DNA from: Ardenticatenales bacterium
Lineage (GTDB): Bacteria > Chloroflexota > Anaerolineae > Epilineales > Epilineaceae
Reading direction: 5' to 3'
Assembly: GCA_020853525.1 (NCBI GenBank)
Contig: JADYYS010000037.1
Location: 1 to 64,000, forward strand
DNA: 64,000 bases
Below are positions 46,807 to 55,329 of this stretch, piece by piece. A model generated the notes under the pieces. The model made no database searches, had not been told where the DNA came from, and saw only the letters and a list, made by a program, of their open reading frames with translations. Made by a program: the position numbers and the translations under genes. How positions within the stretch are numbered: position 1 is the stretch's first letter; each line of letters begins with the position of its first letter.

Positions 46807-49800
46807 CCGCGGCGCACCACCGCGCGTTCGGCGCGCTCGCCGCCGTCGGCCTTGCGCTCAGCATGGCCTCCGGCGTCGTTGCGCAGCCCGTCGCCCCTCA
46901 ACCCGGGGGCCCGACCGCGATGGGCGATCCGGGCAGCAGCCGCCTGATCGGCCGTGTCACGGACATCGTCACCGGCCGCCCGCTGGCCGGCGTGCGCGTG
47001 CGCGCCGGCGAGGCCGACGGCCGCACGGACAACGACGGCGTCTATCGCCTCAGCCTCCCGCCCGGCGCCTACCGCATCCGTGTGACATCGCCGGGCTACC
47101 AGGGCGTCACCGTCGTCGAGCGCGAGCTCGACCCGCTCATCGGCGACGGCGAGGCGCGCGTCGACGTCGCGCTGCCGCCGCTCGTGGCCGACGCGAGCGA
47201 TGCCCGCAAGGTCGTCGACACGATCCGTGGGCGCGCTGCGCTCACCGCCACCGTGCCCGTGACGACGACGAGCGTCGAGGATGTCGGAACCGAGGACGCC
47301 GACCCGCAGCGACTGGCCGCTTCGCTCGCGGTCAGCGAGGTGCCCGCCACGATCCGCGTCCTCATGCCGGAAGGCCAGATCGTCGCTCTCGACACGGATG
47401 AGTACCTCAAGGGCGTCGTCCCGGCCGAGATGGGCTGGATCTTCCGGCGCGCCTTCGAGGCGCTGAAGGCGCAGGCGATCGCCTCCCGAACGTATGCCGC
47501 CGCGCACTGCCTGCCGACCTCGGCCGGCGACCCGGCGGTCTGCGAGCGCGGCCTGGACGCCAACGTCGACACCACGACGCGCACCCAGGTCTGGCGGCCC
47601 GTCCACTACGACATCACGGACGCCGCCGTCGAAGCGACGAGCGGTCTCGCCGCCCGACTGGACGGCGCCCTCTTCAGCACGATGTACTTCGCCCGGACGG
47701 TGAACCGTACGCTCGACAGCGAGGCCAGCCCGTGCTGCGGCGGCCGCAGCGTGAGCTTCCTGCGCTCCGTCGCCTCACCCGACCCGTTCGATGCCCGCCA
47801 CGGGCACGGCGCCGGCCTCAGCCAGGAAGGCGCCGCCGTCCTGGCTGAGTGGGGCGCAACGGCCGAGGAGATCATCGCCTACTACTATACGGGCGCCTCC
47901 GTCGCCGCCGACCCGTCCGCGGCCGCCGCGGCGCGCGGCGCAGTCGAGCCGGCGGACGAAGGGTCGCCCTCGACCGACGCCGGACCCTCCGCCGACGCCG
48001 ATGCCGGGCCGACCGACGATGCGACCGACGATGCGGACGACGCCGACGGCGCTTCGCCTGCAACCCGCGCCGGCACCGCCCGCCTCGATGCCGACCGCTT
48101 CGGCGAAGTGGAGCCCGGATCGGTCACGGCCGTCGACGCGCTCGCGATCCGATCGTTGACCGCCGATGCCGACGTCTCCGCCGATGCCGACGACCCTGCG
48201 GAACGCGAGATCGTCGACAGCCCGACCGTCCGAGCCGACTTCCCGTTCATGGCCCTGGCGGTCCGCTGGACGGACAATCCGACCGCCGGCGAGGCCGTCA
48301 CGGCCACCGCCGCGGTCACGGCGGCCACGGCAACGCCGTCGACCGGTGACGTGTCGGCGCCGGAGGGGGAAGCCGATGCGTCGGACGAACCCCGCGGCGA
48401 CGTCCTCGTCCGCGTGAGCGATGACGGGGAGACGTGGTCCGACTGGCTGCCGATGCTGCCGGACGAGGACGGCCGATCGCGTTCGGCGGACAACTGGACG
48501 CGGCTCGTCGTGGCCCGTGGGCGCTATGCGCAGCTGCGGATCGTGTTCAGCGGACCGGCGGACGTCCGCGCCTTCGACCAGCTCGACCTGCACTACTTCA
48601 ATGCGGACGCCGGCCCGCGCGCGCCGATCGTGCCGGCCTCGGAAGCGCTGAACGACGTGTCGGCATCGTCCGACCGCGACCTCACCGCCGCCTCCATCGA
48701 GGACACCGTCATCAAACGCGCCGGATGGGGCGCCGACGAGCAGCTGCGCTTCCAGGGCGGCGACGAGATCTGGCCGCCCGAGTACACGATCCCGAAGGCG
48801 CTGATCATCCACCACACCGTCACGCAGAACGACCCGGTCGACCCGGCATCCGTCATGCGGGCGATCTACTACTTCCACGCCGTCACGCGCGGCTGGGGGG
48901 ACATCGGCTACAACTTCCTGATCGACCACCGCGGCAACGTGTACGAGGGCCGGTTCGGCGGCGAGCGGAACGGCCGGATCACGCAGGGCGGCCACGCATT
49001 GCAGTTCAACACGAACTCGATCGGCGTTGCGCTGCTCGGCACGTTCACCGACGTCCGGCCCCCGGCCGCCGCCGAATCGGCGCTCGTGTCGTTCTGTGCC
49101 GCCAAGGCCTTCCGCTACCGCGTCGACCCGCAGGCCGGCGTGACGCTGCTCGGAACGCGCTTTGCCCACGGCCTGATGGGCCATCGGGACGCGTTGCCCG
49201 GCCACACCGCCTGCCCCGGCAATGCAGCCTATCCCCGCATGGACGCCATCCGCATCGGTGTCGCGGCGCTCCTCGGCGAGCTGGGCGGCCAGCCGACGGC
49301 TTCGCACACGCCGCCGCCCACCGTCCGCCCGACGGCCACGCCCACCCGCCGACCCACCGCCACCGCGACGCGCGGCGCGACGACCGGCGCCACCGCGCCG
49401 CCCGCCTCGACCGGCGTGCCGACCCCGCCCGCCGGCTGCAGCGACGGGATCGCGAACGGCGGCTTCGAGGCCGAGGGGGATGCCTGGGTCTTCAACCGCT
49501 CGGCGCGCACGCGCTGGGACGTCCTCGCCGGCCTGCAGGCTGCGTTCGTCGGCCTTCGCAACGACGACCCGGACAACGGCACGACGTACGCTTCGATCGT
49601 CCAGACCGTCCCGTTGCCGGCCCGCATCGACCGCGCCACCCTTCGCTTCGCGTTCCGGTCCACGGGCGATGATGCCGATCGCCGCCTCGTACGGCTGATG
49701 GACGGCCAGGGTCGCGTCGTGGCGCTCGGTGACGTGAGCCTGCCGGCCACGACGCCGGGCTGGACCGTCCGGAGCTTCGACGTCGGCGCGGCGCTCGCCC

Positions 49801-50807
49801 CGCTCGTCGGCCAGCCGCTGCGCGTCTACTTCGGCGTCGTGAACAACGGCGACGGCCGGCGCAGCTACGTTCGGTTCGACGAGGTACGCCTCGAGATCTG
49901 CCCCGGTCCGGGCGGTCAGACCGTCGATCCGACCGCCGCGGCGTCCGCCACCACGGCGGCCACCCGAACGGCGCCGCCGTCCGCGACGCCCAGTGTCGCC
50001 CCGCCCAGTGTCGCCCCGCCTCGCCCGACCGCAACGCGCACCGCCGGCTCAGGGCCGACGCCGACACGGCCGGGAGCGGCCGTCATGTGCGCCCCGTGGT
50101 TCGCGGACGGCGGCTTCGAACCGCTGACGGCCAGTGTCGCCGGGGCGCCGCCGGCATTGTCGGCGGAGACGGCCGCGCTTTCGGCAACGTCGGCCATGTC
50201 GGCGACGATGGCCGCTTCTGCGACGACGGCCGCTTCTGCGACGACGGCCGTTTCCGCGACGACGGCCACGACTGTGACGACGGCCGTTTCCGCGACCGCC
50301 TCGGGCGAGGGCGTCCTCGGGCGCTGGCGGCCCGGCGGCGACCTGCCGGTCTCGGTCCAACGCGGCACGGCGCATGGCGGCGTTGCCGCAGCGCGGCTCG
50401 GACCGGAACCGGGTGGGGCGGACCGGTTCGGCTACGCGTCGCTCGCGCAGACCGCCACGCTGCCGCTCGGCATCACGTCGGCCGACCTCCGGCTCTGGGT
50501 CCGCCCGGATCCGCTCGCCGGCGGCGACTCCTTGTCGATCGAGATCCGCCGCCCGCACGACGGCGTGCGACAGGTGCTGGCGCTCCCGACGGGCGGGCTG
50601 CCCGCGGGTCGCTGGACGGAGCTGCACCACGCCGTCGACGCGGCATCCCTCGGGACGGCCGTCGAGGTGTACGTCGCGCTCCTCAACCGCCGCCAGTCCG
50701 AGGCGCCGGCCGCGTCGGTGGTGTGGGTCGACGACATCGGCTTCGACATCTGCTATCGCCCATCGCCGACGATCGCCGTGCCCTTCCTGGCCGTCGAACG
50801 ACCCTGA
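46803..50807 (+). CDS. Secreted multidomain wall hydrolase: CarboxypepD-reg, SpoIID, PGRP amidase, two lectin-like domains
   Basis: A 1334-residue protein with a signal peptide (residues about 5-28, ending SGVVAQ). Residues 38-105 are a carboxypeptidase regulatory-like beta domain (GRVTDIVTGRPLAGVRVRAG). Residues 175-360 are SpoIID: DEYLKGVVPAEMGWIF with its Glu, EALKAQAIASRTYAAAHC, and HGHGAGLSQEGAAVLAEWG. Residues 635-830 are a PGRP/amidase domain with zinc ligands in LIIHHTVTQ (about 667), MGHRDALPGH (about 794) and TACPG (about 802), plus WGDIGYNFLIDHRGNVYEGR. Two beta-sandwich, carbohydrate-binding-like domains start near residues 880 and 1100, separated by Thr/Pro linkers. SpoIID is a lytic transglycosylase for peptide-free glycan, and the amidase removes peptides, so both steps sit in one chain. 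Starts at GTG overlapping the previous stop. Confidence 0.88.
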   Translation: MTAAHHRAFGALAAVGLALSMASGVVAQPVAPQPGGPTAMGDPGSSRLIGRVTDIVTGRPLAGVRVRAGEADGRTDNDGVYRLSLPPGAYRIRVTSPGYQGVTVVERELDPLIGDGEARVDVALPPLVADASDARKVVDTIRGRAALTATVPVTTTSVEDVGTEDADPQRLAASLAVSEVPATIRVLMPEGQIVALDTDEYLKGVVPAEMGWIFRRAFEALKAQAIASRTYAAAHCLPTSAGDPAVCERGLDANVDTTTRTQVWRPVHYDITDAAVEATSGLAARLDGALFSTMYFARTVNRTLDSEASPCCGGRSVSFLRSVASPDPFDARHGHGAGLSQEGAAVLAEWGATAEEIIAYYYTGASVAADPSAAAAARGAVEPADEGSPSTDAGPSADADAGPTDDATDDADDADGASPATRAGTARLDADRFGEVEPGSVTAVDALAIRSLTADADVSADADDPAEREIVDSPTVRADFPFMALAVRWTDNPTAGEAVTATAAVTAATATPSTGDVSAPEGEADASDEPRGDVLVRVSDDGETWSDWLPMLPDEDGRSRSADNWTRLVVARGRYAQLRIVFSGPADVRAFDQLDLHYFNADAGPRAPIVPASEALNDVSASSDRDLTAASIEDTVIKRAGWGADEQLRFQGGDEIWPPEYTIPKALIIHHTVTQNDPVDPASVMRAIYYFHAVTRGWGDIGYNFLIDHRGNVYEGRFGGERNGRITQGGHALQFNTNSIGVALLGTFTDVRPPAAAESALVSFCAAKAFRYRVDPQAGVTLLGTRFAHGLMGHRDALPGHTACPGNAAYPRMDAIRIGVAALLGELGGQPTASHTPPPTVRPTATPTRRPTATATRGATTGATAPPASTGVPTPPAGCSDGIANGGFEAEGDAWVFNRSARTRWDVLAGLQAAFVGLRNDDPDNGTTYASIVQTVPLPARIDRATLRFAFRSTGDDADRRLVRLMDGQGRVVALGDVSLPATTPGWTVRSFDVGAALAPLVGQPLRVYFGVVNNGDGRRSYVRFDEVRLEICPGPGGQTVDPTAAASATTAATRTAPPSATPSVAPPSVAPPRPTATRTAGSGPTPTRPGAAVMCAPWFADGGFEPLTASVAGAPPALSAETAALSATSAMSATMAASATTAASATTAVSATTATTVTTAVSATASGEGVLGRWRPGGDLPVSVQRGTAHGGVAAARLGPEPGGADRFGYASLAQTATLPLGITSADLRLWVRPDPLAGGDSLSIEIRRPHDGVRQVLALPTGGLPAGRWTELHHAVDAASLGTAVEVYVALLNRRQSEAPAASVVWVDDIGFDICYRPSPTIAVPFLAVERP
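50202..50298 (+). repeat. Coding minisatellite of 18-bp units
   Basis: Tandem units related to GCGACGACGGCCGCTTCT encode SATTAA-type hexapeptides (AASATTAASATTAVSATTA). They sit inside the linker of the SpoIID/PGRP protein. Nearly identical copies suggest recent expansion. Confidence 0.7.
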
Positions 50808-50815
50808 ACGCCGGC

Positions 50816-51763
50816 GTGCCCGCACCGCTCCCGCCGGTATCGCCCCACTTCTACTCGGCCCGCCTGCTGCAGGCGATGGCCGGCGGTGATCACGCGCGGT
50901 TCCTGGCCGACGGCGGGCGCGGGCTGCGGCCGCGCCTGGCCCGCGCGCTCGAGCTCGCCGCGATCGAGCCTGGGCAGACCGTCGTCGATCTGGGCTGCGG
51001 CCGCGGCGAGGCGGCGGCGCACGCCGCCCAAATGGGCGCGGCGGTCGTCGCGCTGGACTACAGCCTCGATGCGCTCCGACTGAGCGGAACCACGGCCGCC
51101 GTCGTGGCTCCGCTCGGCGACGTCGCCCCGGCCGCCGCCGACGCATCGAACCTGCCGCTCTCCGACGGCTGCGCCGATCGGGTGCTCTGGCTCGACGTCA
51201 TCGAGCACCTCCACCCGTGGCAGGTGCGGGCGACGCTGGCCGAGGTGCGACGTATCCTGCGGCCGGGCGGCTTCGTCGTCATCCATACGCTGCCCAACCG
51301 CTGGGCGCTGCGGGTGGCCTATCCGCTGCTGCGCGCCGTCGCACCCTCCCTGCCCGCCAGCCCGCGCTCGGCGTACGAACGGGCCGTGCACGTGAACGAG
51401 CAGTCGCCGCTGTCGCTCAAGCGGGCGCTGACGGCCGCCGGATTCGCCAGCCGCGTTTGGGTCGAGGAATGGTCGACGGTACAGGCCGGGCGACAGGCTC
51501 TGGACGGTGGGCAGGTTCCGGACAGTGAGCAGGTTCCGGACAGTGGGCAGGCTGTGGACGGAGGACCGTTTCTGGAGGAAGGACTGTCGGGTGATCGCTT
51601 TCCTGACCCGCAACGGACAAGGGGCTACCCGGCGCTGCGGCGCCCGGCAGTCCGCCTTGTGGCGGCCGGCGCGATGCGGACGCCGCTGCGGTGGTGGGTC
51701 GGCAACGACATCTTCGCCGTCGCCCGGCCGGATCGGGGGCATTTCGTCAGCCCGACCCGTTGA
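50816..51763 (+). CDS. SAM-dependent methyltransferase (class I, small-molecule type)
   Basis: A 315-residue cytoplasmic protein. The SAM-binding fold is clear: QTVVDLGCGRGEAAAHAAQM (motif I), VVALDYSLDALRLS, ADASNLPLSDGCADRVLWLD (the methyltransferase-11 pattern), VIEHLHPWQVRATLAEVRRI and LRPGGFVVIHTLPNRWALR. The C-terminal part contains a hexapeptide repeat insertion (QALDGGQVPDSEQVPDSGQ) and ends with GNDIFAVARPD. The substrate is unknown; lipid or cell-envelope glycan precursors are usual for this group. The GTG at 50816 follows the wall hydrolase by 8 bases; a Met at about codon 22 is an alternative. Confidence 0.8.
   Translation: MPAPLPPVSPHFYSARLLQAMAGGDHARFLADGGRGLRPRLARALELAAIEPGQTVVDLGCGRGEAAAHAAQMGAAVVALDYSLDALRLSGTTAAVVAPLGDVAPAAADASNLPLSDGCADRVLWLDVIEHLHPWQVRATLAEVRRILRPGGFVVIHTLPNRWALRVAYPLLRAVAPSLPASPRSAYERAVHVNEQSPLSLKRALTAAGFASRVWVEEWSTVQAGRQALDGGQVPDSEQVPDSGQAVDGGPFLEEGLSGDRFPDPQRTRGYPALRRPAVRLVAAGAMRTPLRWWVGNDIFAVARPDRGHFVSPTR
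51494..51565 (+). repeat. Four 18-bp in-frame repeats in the methyltransferase gene
   Basis: Four tandem units begin CAGGCTCTGGACGGTGGG, CAGGTTCCGGACAGTGAG, CAGGTTCCGGACAGTGGG and CAGGCTGTGGACGGAGGA. They encode QALDGG, QVPDSE, QVPDSG and QAVDGG and interrupt an otherwise ordinary fold. Confidence 0.75.
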
Positions 51764-51788
51764 CGCGGCCCGGCCCGTCGGGTACGAT
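51760..51788 (+). promoter_or_regulatory. Promoter of the ECF sigma / DUF5667 operon
   Basis: TTGACG (51760-51765) and TACGAT (51783-51788) are 17 bases apart. The -35 overlaps the stop codon of the methyltransferase. About 170 bases of leader precede the sigma factor GTG. Confidence 0.65.
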
Positions 51789-51966
51789 AGGTTCGTCTCA
51801 CAGCTGCGTCGGCCGAGCGCCGGATGCCCCACCCCACCACTACCCTTCTACGGCATCACACTGCCTCGCCCGCTGCCCTTCCGCCCGCCCGGCGTTAATG
51901 CAACGTTTAGGCGGGGCCGTATCCGGGCCGAATCTCCACCCGTTAACACTTGCAAGGAACCGCGCC

Positions 51967-52515
51967 GTGCAGGATGAGCACGATCTGGTCCGTAAGGCAC
52001 AGGACTACGATCCCGAGGCCTTTGGCGAGATCTACGAGCGGTACTACAACGGTGTATACCGATATATCTACTATCGGGTCGGGGAGCAGACCTTGGCCGA
52101 GGATCTCACGATGGAGGTCTTCGTCAAGGCGATGGAGGCGATCGACACCTACACCTTCCGTGGGGTGCCCTTCTCGGCTTGGTTGTATCGGATCGCCAGC
52201 AACCTTGTGGTGGATCACTTCCGGCGTCAGCCGATGCAGGGAGCGGTCTCGCTGGAAGAGAAGCTGGTGGCGTCGATGGAGATGCCGGCCCAGGCGCTCG
52301 AAACGGAGTTTGCACACGACGCGCTCCGGCGGGCGCTGGCGGAACTCACCGACGACCAGCAGCAGGTGGTGATCCTCAAGTTCGTGGATGGGCTGAGCAA
52401 CCTGGAGGTCGCTCAGATTCTGGGAAAGACTGAGGGGGCTGTGAAGTCGCTTCAGCATCGCGCGCTTGCCTCGTTGGGGCGGGCACTGGGGGAGCAAGGT
52501 GAAATTCCAGTTTGA
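51967..52515 (+). CDS. ECF-type RNA polymerase sigma factor
   Basis: A 182-residue sigma-70 family factor. Region 2 spans about residues 8-80 (FGEIYERYYNGVYRYIYYRV, then DLTMEVFVKAMEAIDTY and FSAWLYRIASNLVVDHFRRQ, holding the -10 reading helix). Region 4 spans 120-172 (ALAELTDDQQQVVILKFVDG, LSNLEVAQILGKTEGAVKSL) with the helix-turn-helix for the -35. There is no region 1 or 3, so it is ECF type. The ribosome site AAGGAA lies 7 bases before the GTG. It overlaps the DUF5667 gene by 17 bases, the usual arrangement of an ECF factor with its membrane-linked regulator. Confidence 0.9.
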   Translation: MQDEHDLVRKAQDYDPEAFGEIYERYYNGVYRYIYYRVGEQTLAEDLTMEVFVKAMEAIDTYTFRGVPFSAWLYRIASNLVVDHFRRQPMQGAVSLEEKLVASMEMPAQALETEFAHDALRRALAELTDDQQQVVILKFVDGLSNLEVAQILGKTEGAVKSLQHRALASLGRALGEQGEIPV

Positions 52516-53836
52516 GCAGGCGCTAGACGCTTGCCTCGCTCAACTGAATACCGGCGCCGATCTCGAGGTCGTCCTTTCGGGCTTCCCCGAGTGTGCCGAC
52601 GAGCTTCGTCCGGCCCTGGCTGCGTCCGAGTGGATGCAGCGCCTTGCCCCGCCGCCCGAGCGCCGCCATGTCTCCAAGGACGCCTTCGTCGCCGTCGTCG
52701 CCGAGCGACGTCGGCTGGTCGAGCGCGTGGAAGGGTTGGTGGTCGAGGTGAAGGTGGGCGTGCCGGTCACCGAGCTCCTCTCGCGCACGGCCGCTCCGCT
52801 CAAGGGCGTGGTGTGCGCCGCGCACGCCATGCACACCGACGCCGTGCCCATGCCCTCGCCCGAGGCGTTCGCGAGCGGCAAGGCGGCATTTATGGCCCGC
52901 GTCGCCCAGCACCGCGCGATCGCGATCCGGCAGCGCGCCGCGGCGCCGCAGTCCGGGCACGCCGCGGGCACGTGGCGCAGCATCTTCGGCGGCCTGACGT
53001 CGCAGCCGACGCTCGCCCGCCGCGCCGTTTCCAGCGCTGTCGCGCTGGCCATGACCGGAATGATCGGCGTGACCGGCCTCACCCAGGTCAGCCGCGCTGC
53101 CGCAAGCAGCCTGCCCGGCGAGGCGCTGTACCAAGTCAAGATCATCGGCCAGAGCGCGCGGATGATGTTCCAGTTCGATCCGGCCGCGCGCTCGGCCCTC
53201 CAGACCGAGTATGCGCAGCGCCGTCTGGCGGACGTCGAGGCGCTCGTCGCCGCCGGCCGCACCGTGCCGGGCGAAGCCATCGAGGCGCTGCTGGCCGATG
53301 AGGCGTCGCTGAACGCGCTCACGGACACGCAGCGCGGGATGCTCAGCGGCCTGATCCGCTCGATCGCCCGCACCGATGCGGACTTGGCCGCGCGCCTGCG
53401 CGCCGTCGTCGGGGATCCGATCGACGTCGATGCGCTGCACCGCGGCACCGCCGGCCCGTCCGAGGTGATCTTGAACCGCAAGCCGATCGAGGTCCAGTTG
53501 CCGGCCGACGAGTTCACGGCCGAGCCCGCGCCGGTCCAGGCGGACGAGCCGGGCGGGGCCGCGGACTTGCCGAACGTGCCGGTGAGCGGGTCGTCCGACG
53601 AGCCGGTGCCGCCGGTTTCGGCGCCGATCGTTCGCGACGCGACGGACCGCGACGCCGACGATGTGCAGCCGGGCGACAAGAGCGGGGAGGCGCAGGCCGG
53701 CGTCGGCGCTTCGGCCGATCCCGGCAGCAGCGGTGGTGGCCAGGAGCCGCCGGAAGACGCGCCGCCGCCGCCGGTGCCGCCGCACATGCAGCCGAATGGG
53801 GATCCGGAGCCCGAGAGCCCCTCCGGCCAACCGTAG
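52499..53836 (+). CDS. DUF5667 membrane protein, likely partner of the ECF sigma factor
   Basis: A 445-residue protein starting at a GTG inside the sigma gene. The N-terminus (FEQALDACLAQLNTGADLEV, then FPECADELRPALAAS) is the cytosolic part typical of these partners. Residues about 175-200 form the single membrane helix (AVSSAVALAMTGMIGVTGLT). The outside region begins with the DUF5667 core (GEALYQVKIIGQSARMMFQF, EYAQRRLADVEALVAAGR) and ends in a long Pro/Asp/Gly-rich tail. It has no zinc-binding HxxxCxxC anti-sigma signature. It is predicted to hold or modulate the sigma factor at the membrane. Confidence 0.75.
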   Translation: MKFQFEQALDACLAQLNTGADLEVVLSGFPECADELRPALAASEWMQRLAPPPERRHVSKDAFVAVVAERRRLVERVEGLVVEVKVGVPVTELLSRTAAPLKGVVCAAHAMHTDAVPMPSPEAFASGKAAFMARVAQHRAIAIRQRAAAPQSGHAAGTWRSIFGGLTSQPTLARRAVSSAVALAMTGMIGVTGLTQVSRAAASSLPGEALYQVKIIGQSARMMFQFDPAARSALQTEYAQRRLADVEALVAAGRTVPGEAIEALLADEASLNALTDTQRGMLSGLIRSIARTDADLAARLRAVVGDPIDVDALHRGTAGPSEVILNRKPIEVQLPADEFTAEPAPVQADEPGGAADLPNVPVSGSSDEPVPPVSAPIVRDATDRDADDVQPGDKSGEAQAGVGASADPGSSGGGQEPPEDAPPPPVPPHMQPNGDPEPESPSGQP

Positions 53837-53891
53837 TCCGACGATCCCGATCGATTGGGCCGGTGTAGCCGGCGAGCAACGGAACGAACAA

Positions 53892-53917
53892 CGCGCCCGA
53901 CCGATTGGTCGGGCGCG
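53892..53917 (+). terminator. Hairpin terminator of the sigma/DUF5667 operon
   Basis: An 11-bp perfect stem CGCGCCCGACC (53892-53902) with 53907-53917 around GATT. It is followed by TGCTCTGTTGG, a weak T-containing tail. Confidence 0.7.
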
Positions 53918-53925
53918 TGCTCTGT

Positions 53926-53970
53926 TGGATCGAATCGCGTGGATCGAAATGGATCGAAGTGGATCGAACC
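53926..53970 (+). repeat. Short tandem repeat of about 10 bp (TGGATCGAAN)
   Basis: Four copies of TGGATCGAA follow one another: the first is spaced by 14 bases, the rest by 10 (endings A, G, C). It lies just after the terminator hairpin and looks like a slippage array. Confidence 0.6.
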
Positions 53971-54143
53971 GGGCGAATCACGGACGGGGAAGCCAAGTTG
54001 GACCTGACCACCCGTATCTAGACGTACGCCCCGGCCGTTATTAACTGCGCAACGGGCTGCACCGATGCCGCCCGCTTGGATACGACAACCTCAGCTCGAC
54101 GGGGACGGTGCGATTCGCACGCGCCCGACGGGGGGAAAGGAAA

Positions 54144-54196
54144 AGAGAGTCGCGCTCGCCCGGGGGACAGGGGGGATGGGTAAAGCGCGACTCTCT
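54144..54196. terminator. 13-bp perfect inverted repeat with long loop, possible terminator of ygfZ
   Basis: AGAGAGTCGCGCT (54144-54156) pairs with AGCGCGACTCTCT (54184-54196) around a purine-rich 27-base loop. It lies 50 bases beyond the ygfZ stop on the minus strand. A tract GGAAAA precedes the left arm, which would read TTTTCC on the minus strand, fitting termination from that side. Confidence 0.5.
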
Positions 54197-54246
54197 ATTC
54201 CTGTGTCGGGATTATATGGATCCATCCGACCACGTCAAGGTTTCGA

Positions 54247-55323
54247 TCACGCGCTGACGGCATCGCCCGCGGCGCGTTTGTCGTTTTCGGCGGCCCCGCG
54301 CTCGTCTGAGGGGGTGGTGTTGGCTCGCGCAACGACCTGCACCGGGTGGCCCGAAGGGTCGACGATCGTCTTGCCCGTGCCGTCTCCCCAGGCAGACGGA
54401 ACGAGAGCCATGGCCCGGAACAGGCCGCGCCCATCCGCTGCCGCAGATGTCACGCGGCCGCTGCCGTCCCGCCGTCGGGTCTCGGACGGGGTGGCGTCGG
54501 CCGGGCGCAGGACATCGCCCTGGCCGAGCGCGTGATCGCTCGTGATCATGACCAGCCGGCGCCGGACCTTCTGATAGGTGTCGAGGCGGGCGACGACTTC
54601 TTGTCCGACGTAGCAGCCCTTGGCGAAGTCGACGATGTCGATCAGCCCGAGTTCGAGCGGGTTGGCGGTGCCGTCGATCTCCGCGCCGTACATCGGCGCG
54701 CGGCTGCGGATCCGCTGCAACGTGTAGTCCGTCTCGGCGGCCGGCACCAGCCCGTGCGCGGCGCAGGCCGCGACGACGGGCTCGCTCGTGGCCGCCAGCG
54801 GCACGATGATGTCCCAGCCGTCGGCCGGCCACGGCGCGGTGTGGGCCAACGCCCAGACCATCGCGCCGCCCTCGCCGCGGCGCGCAAACGTGCCCGGAGC
54901 GGCATCGGGTGTGACGCCGGTGAGGTCCGCCGCCACCGCGCCGGCGCCGGGTCCGAACAGGCGGCCGTGGATGACCTGGTCGGTGGCATCCGTGACGCGC
55001 ACCGCTTCGCGCAGGACGTAACGCGCCAGGTGGGCGGCGACGACCGGTGCCGAGGCCGCATGCGTCGTGATGAGCACCGTGCCGTCCGCGGCATGGTGGC
55101 ACGCCACCCAGTCGACGACGCGACCGGTGTCGGTGAGGAGCAGCGTTGATCGGCCTTCGCCGGCCGCGAGGTCGGCGACGCGGTTCGTCGACATGCGCTG
55201 GAGAAAGGTGAGGCGGTCGGCGCCGGACAGCCACACGATGCCGGCCGCACCGAAGGTGAACGATCCGGGGCGGCCGTGCGCGTCGGCGTCGGAGATGGGG
55301 ACGGGGATGGGAATGGTGGTCAC
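54247..55323 (-). CDS. ygfZ: Folate-binding YgfZ/IbaG-type iron-sulfur protein assembly factor
   Basis: A 358-residue member of the GcvT-like YgfZ/CAF17 family, which uses tetrahydrofolate to help repair or assemble some iron-sulfur enzymes. The diagnostic motif KGCYVGQEVVAR carries the conserved Cys (KGCYxGQE). The N-terminal part (VWLSGADRLTFLQRMSTNRV) matches the fold and LVPSAWGDGTG closes it. It has no GcvT glycine-cleavage context here. It lies 6 bases downstream of panE on the same strand, so it is probably the last gene of the plsY-small protein-panE-ygfZ operon. Confidence 0.85.
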   Translation of the reverse strand: MTTIPIPVPISDADAHGRPGSFTFGAAGIVWLSGADRLTFLQRMSTNRVADLAAGEGRSTLLLTDTGRVVDWVACHHAADGTVLITTHAASAPVVAAHLARYVLREAVRVTDATDQVIHGRLFGPGAGAVAADLTGVTPDAAPGTFARRGEGGAMVWALAHTAPWPADGWDIIVPLAATSEPVVAACAAHGLVPAAETDYTLQRIRSRAPMYGAEIDGTANPLELGLIDIVDFAKGCYVGQEVVARLDTYQKVRRRLVMITSDHALGQGDVLRPADATPSETRRRDGSGRVTSAAADGRGLFRAMALVPSAWGDGTGKTIVDPSGHPVQVVARANTTPSDERGAAENDKRAAGDAVSA

Positions 55324-55329
55324 GGCGAC

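Larger units (their letters stand above)
53837..54246. other. 410-base intergenic region between the sigma operon and ygfZ
   Basis: The two flanking operons converge here. It contains a hairpin terminator (53892), a short tandem repeat (53926), and a long-looped 13-bp inverted repeat (54144). No protein-coding stretch with a ribosome site was seen. Confidence 0.6.
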
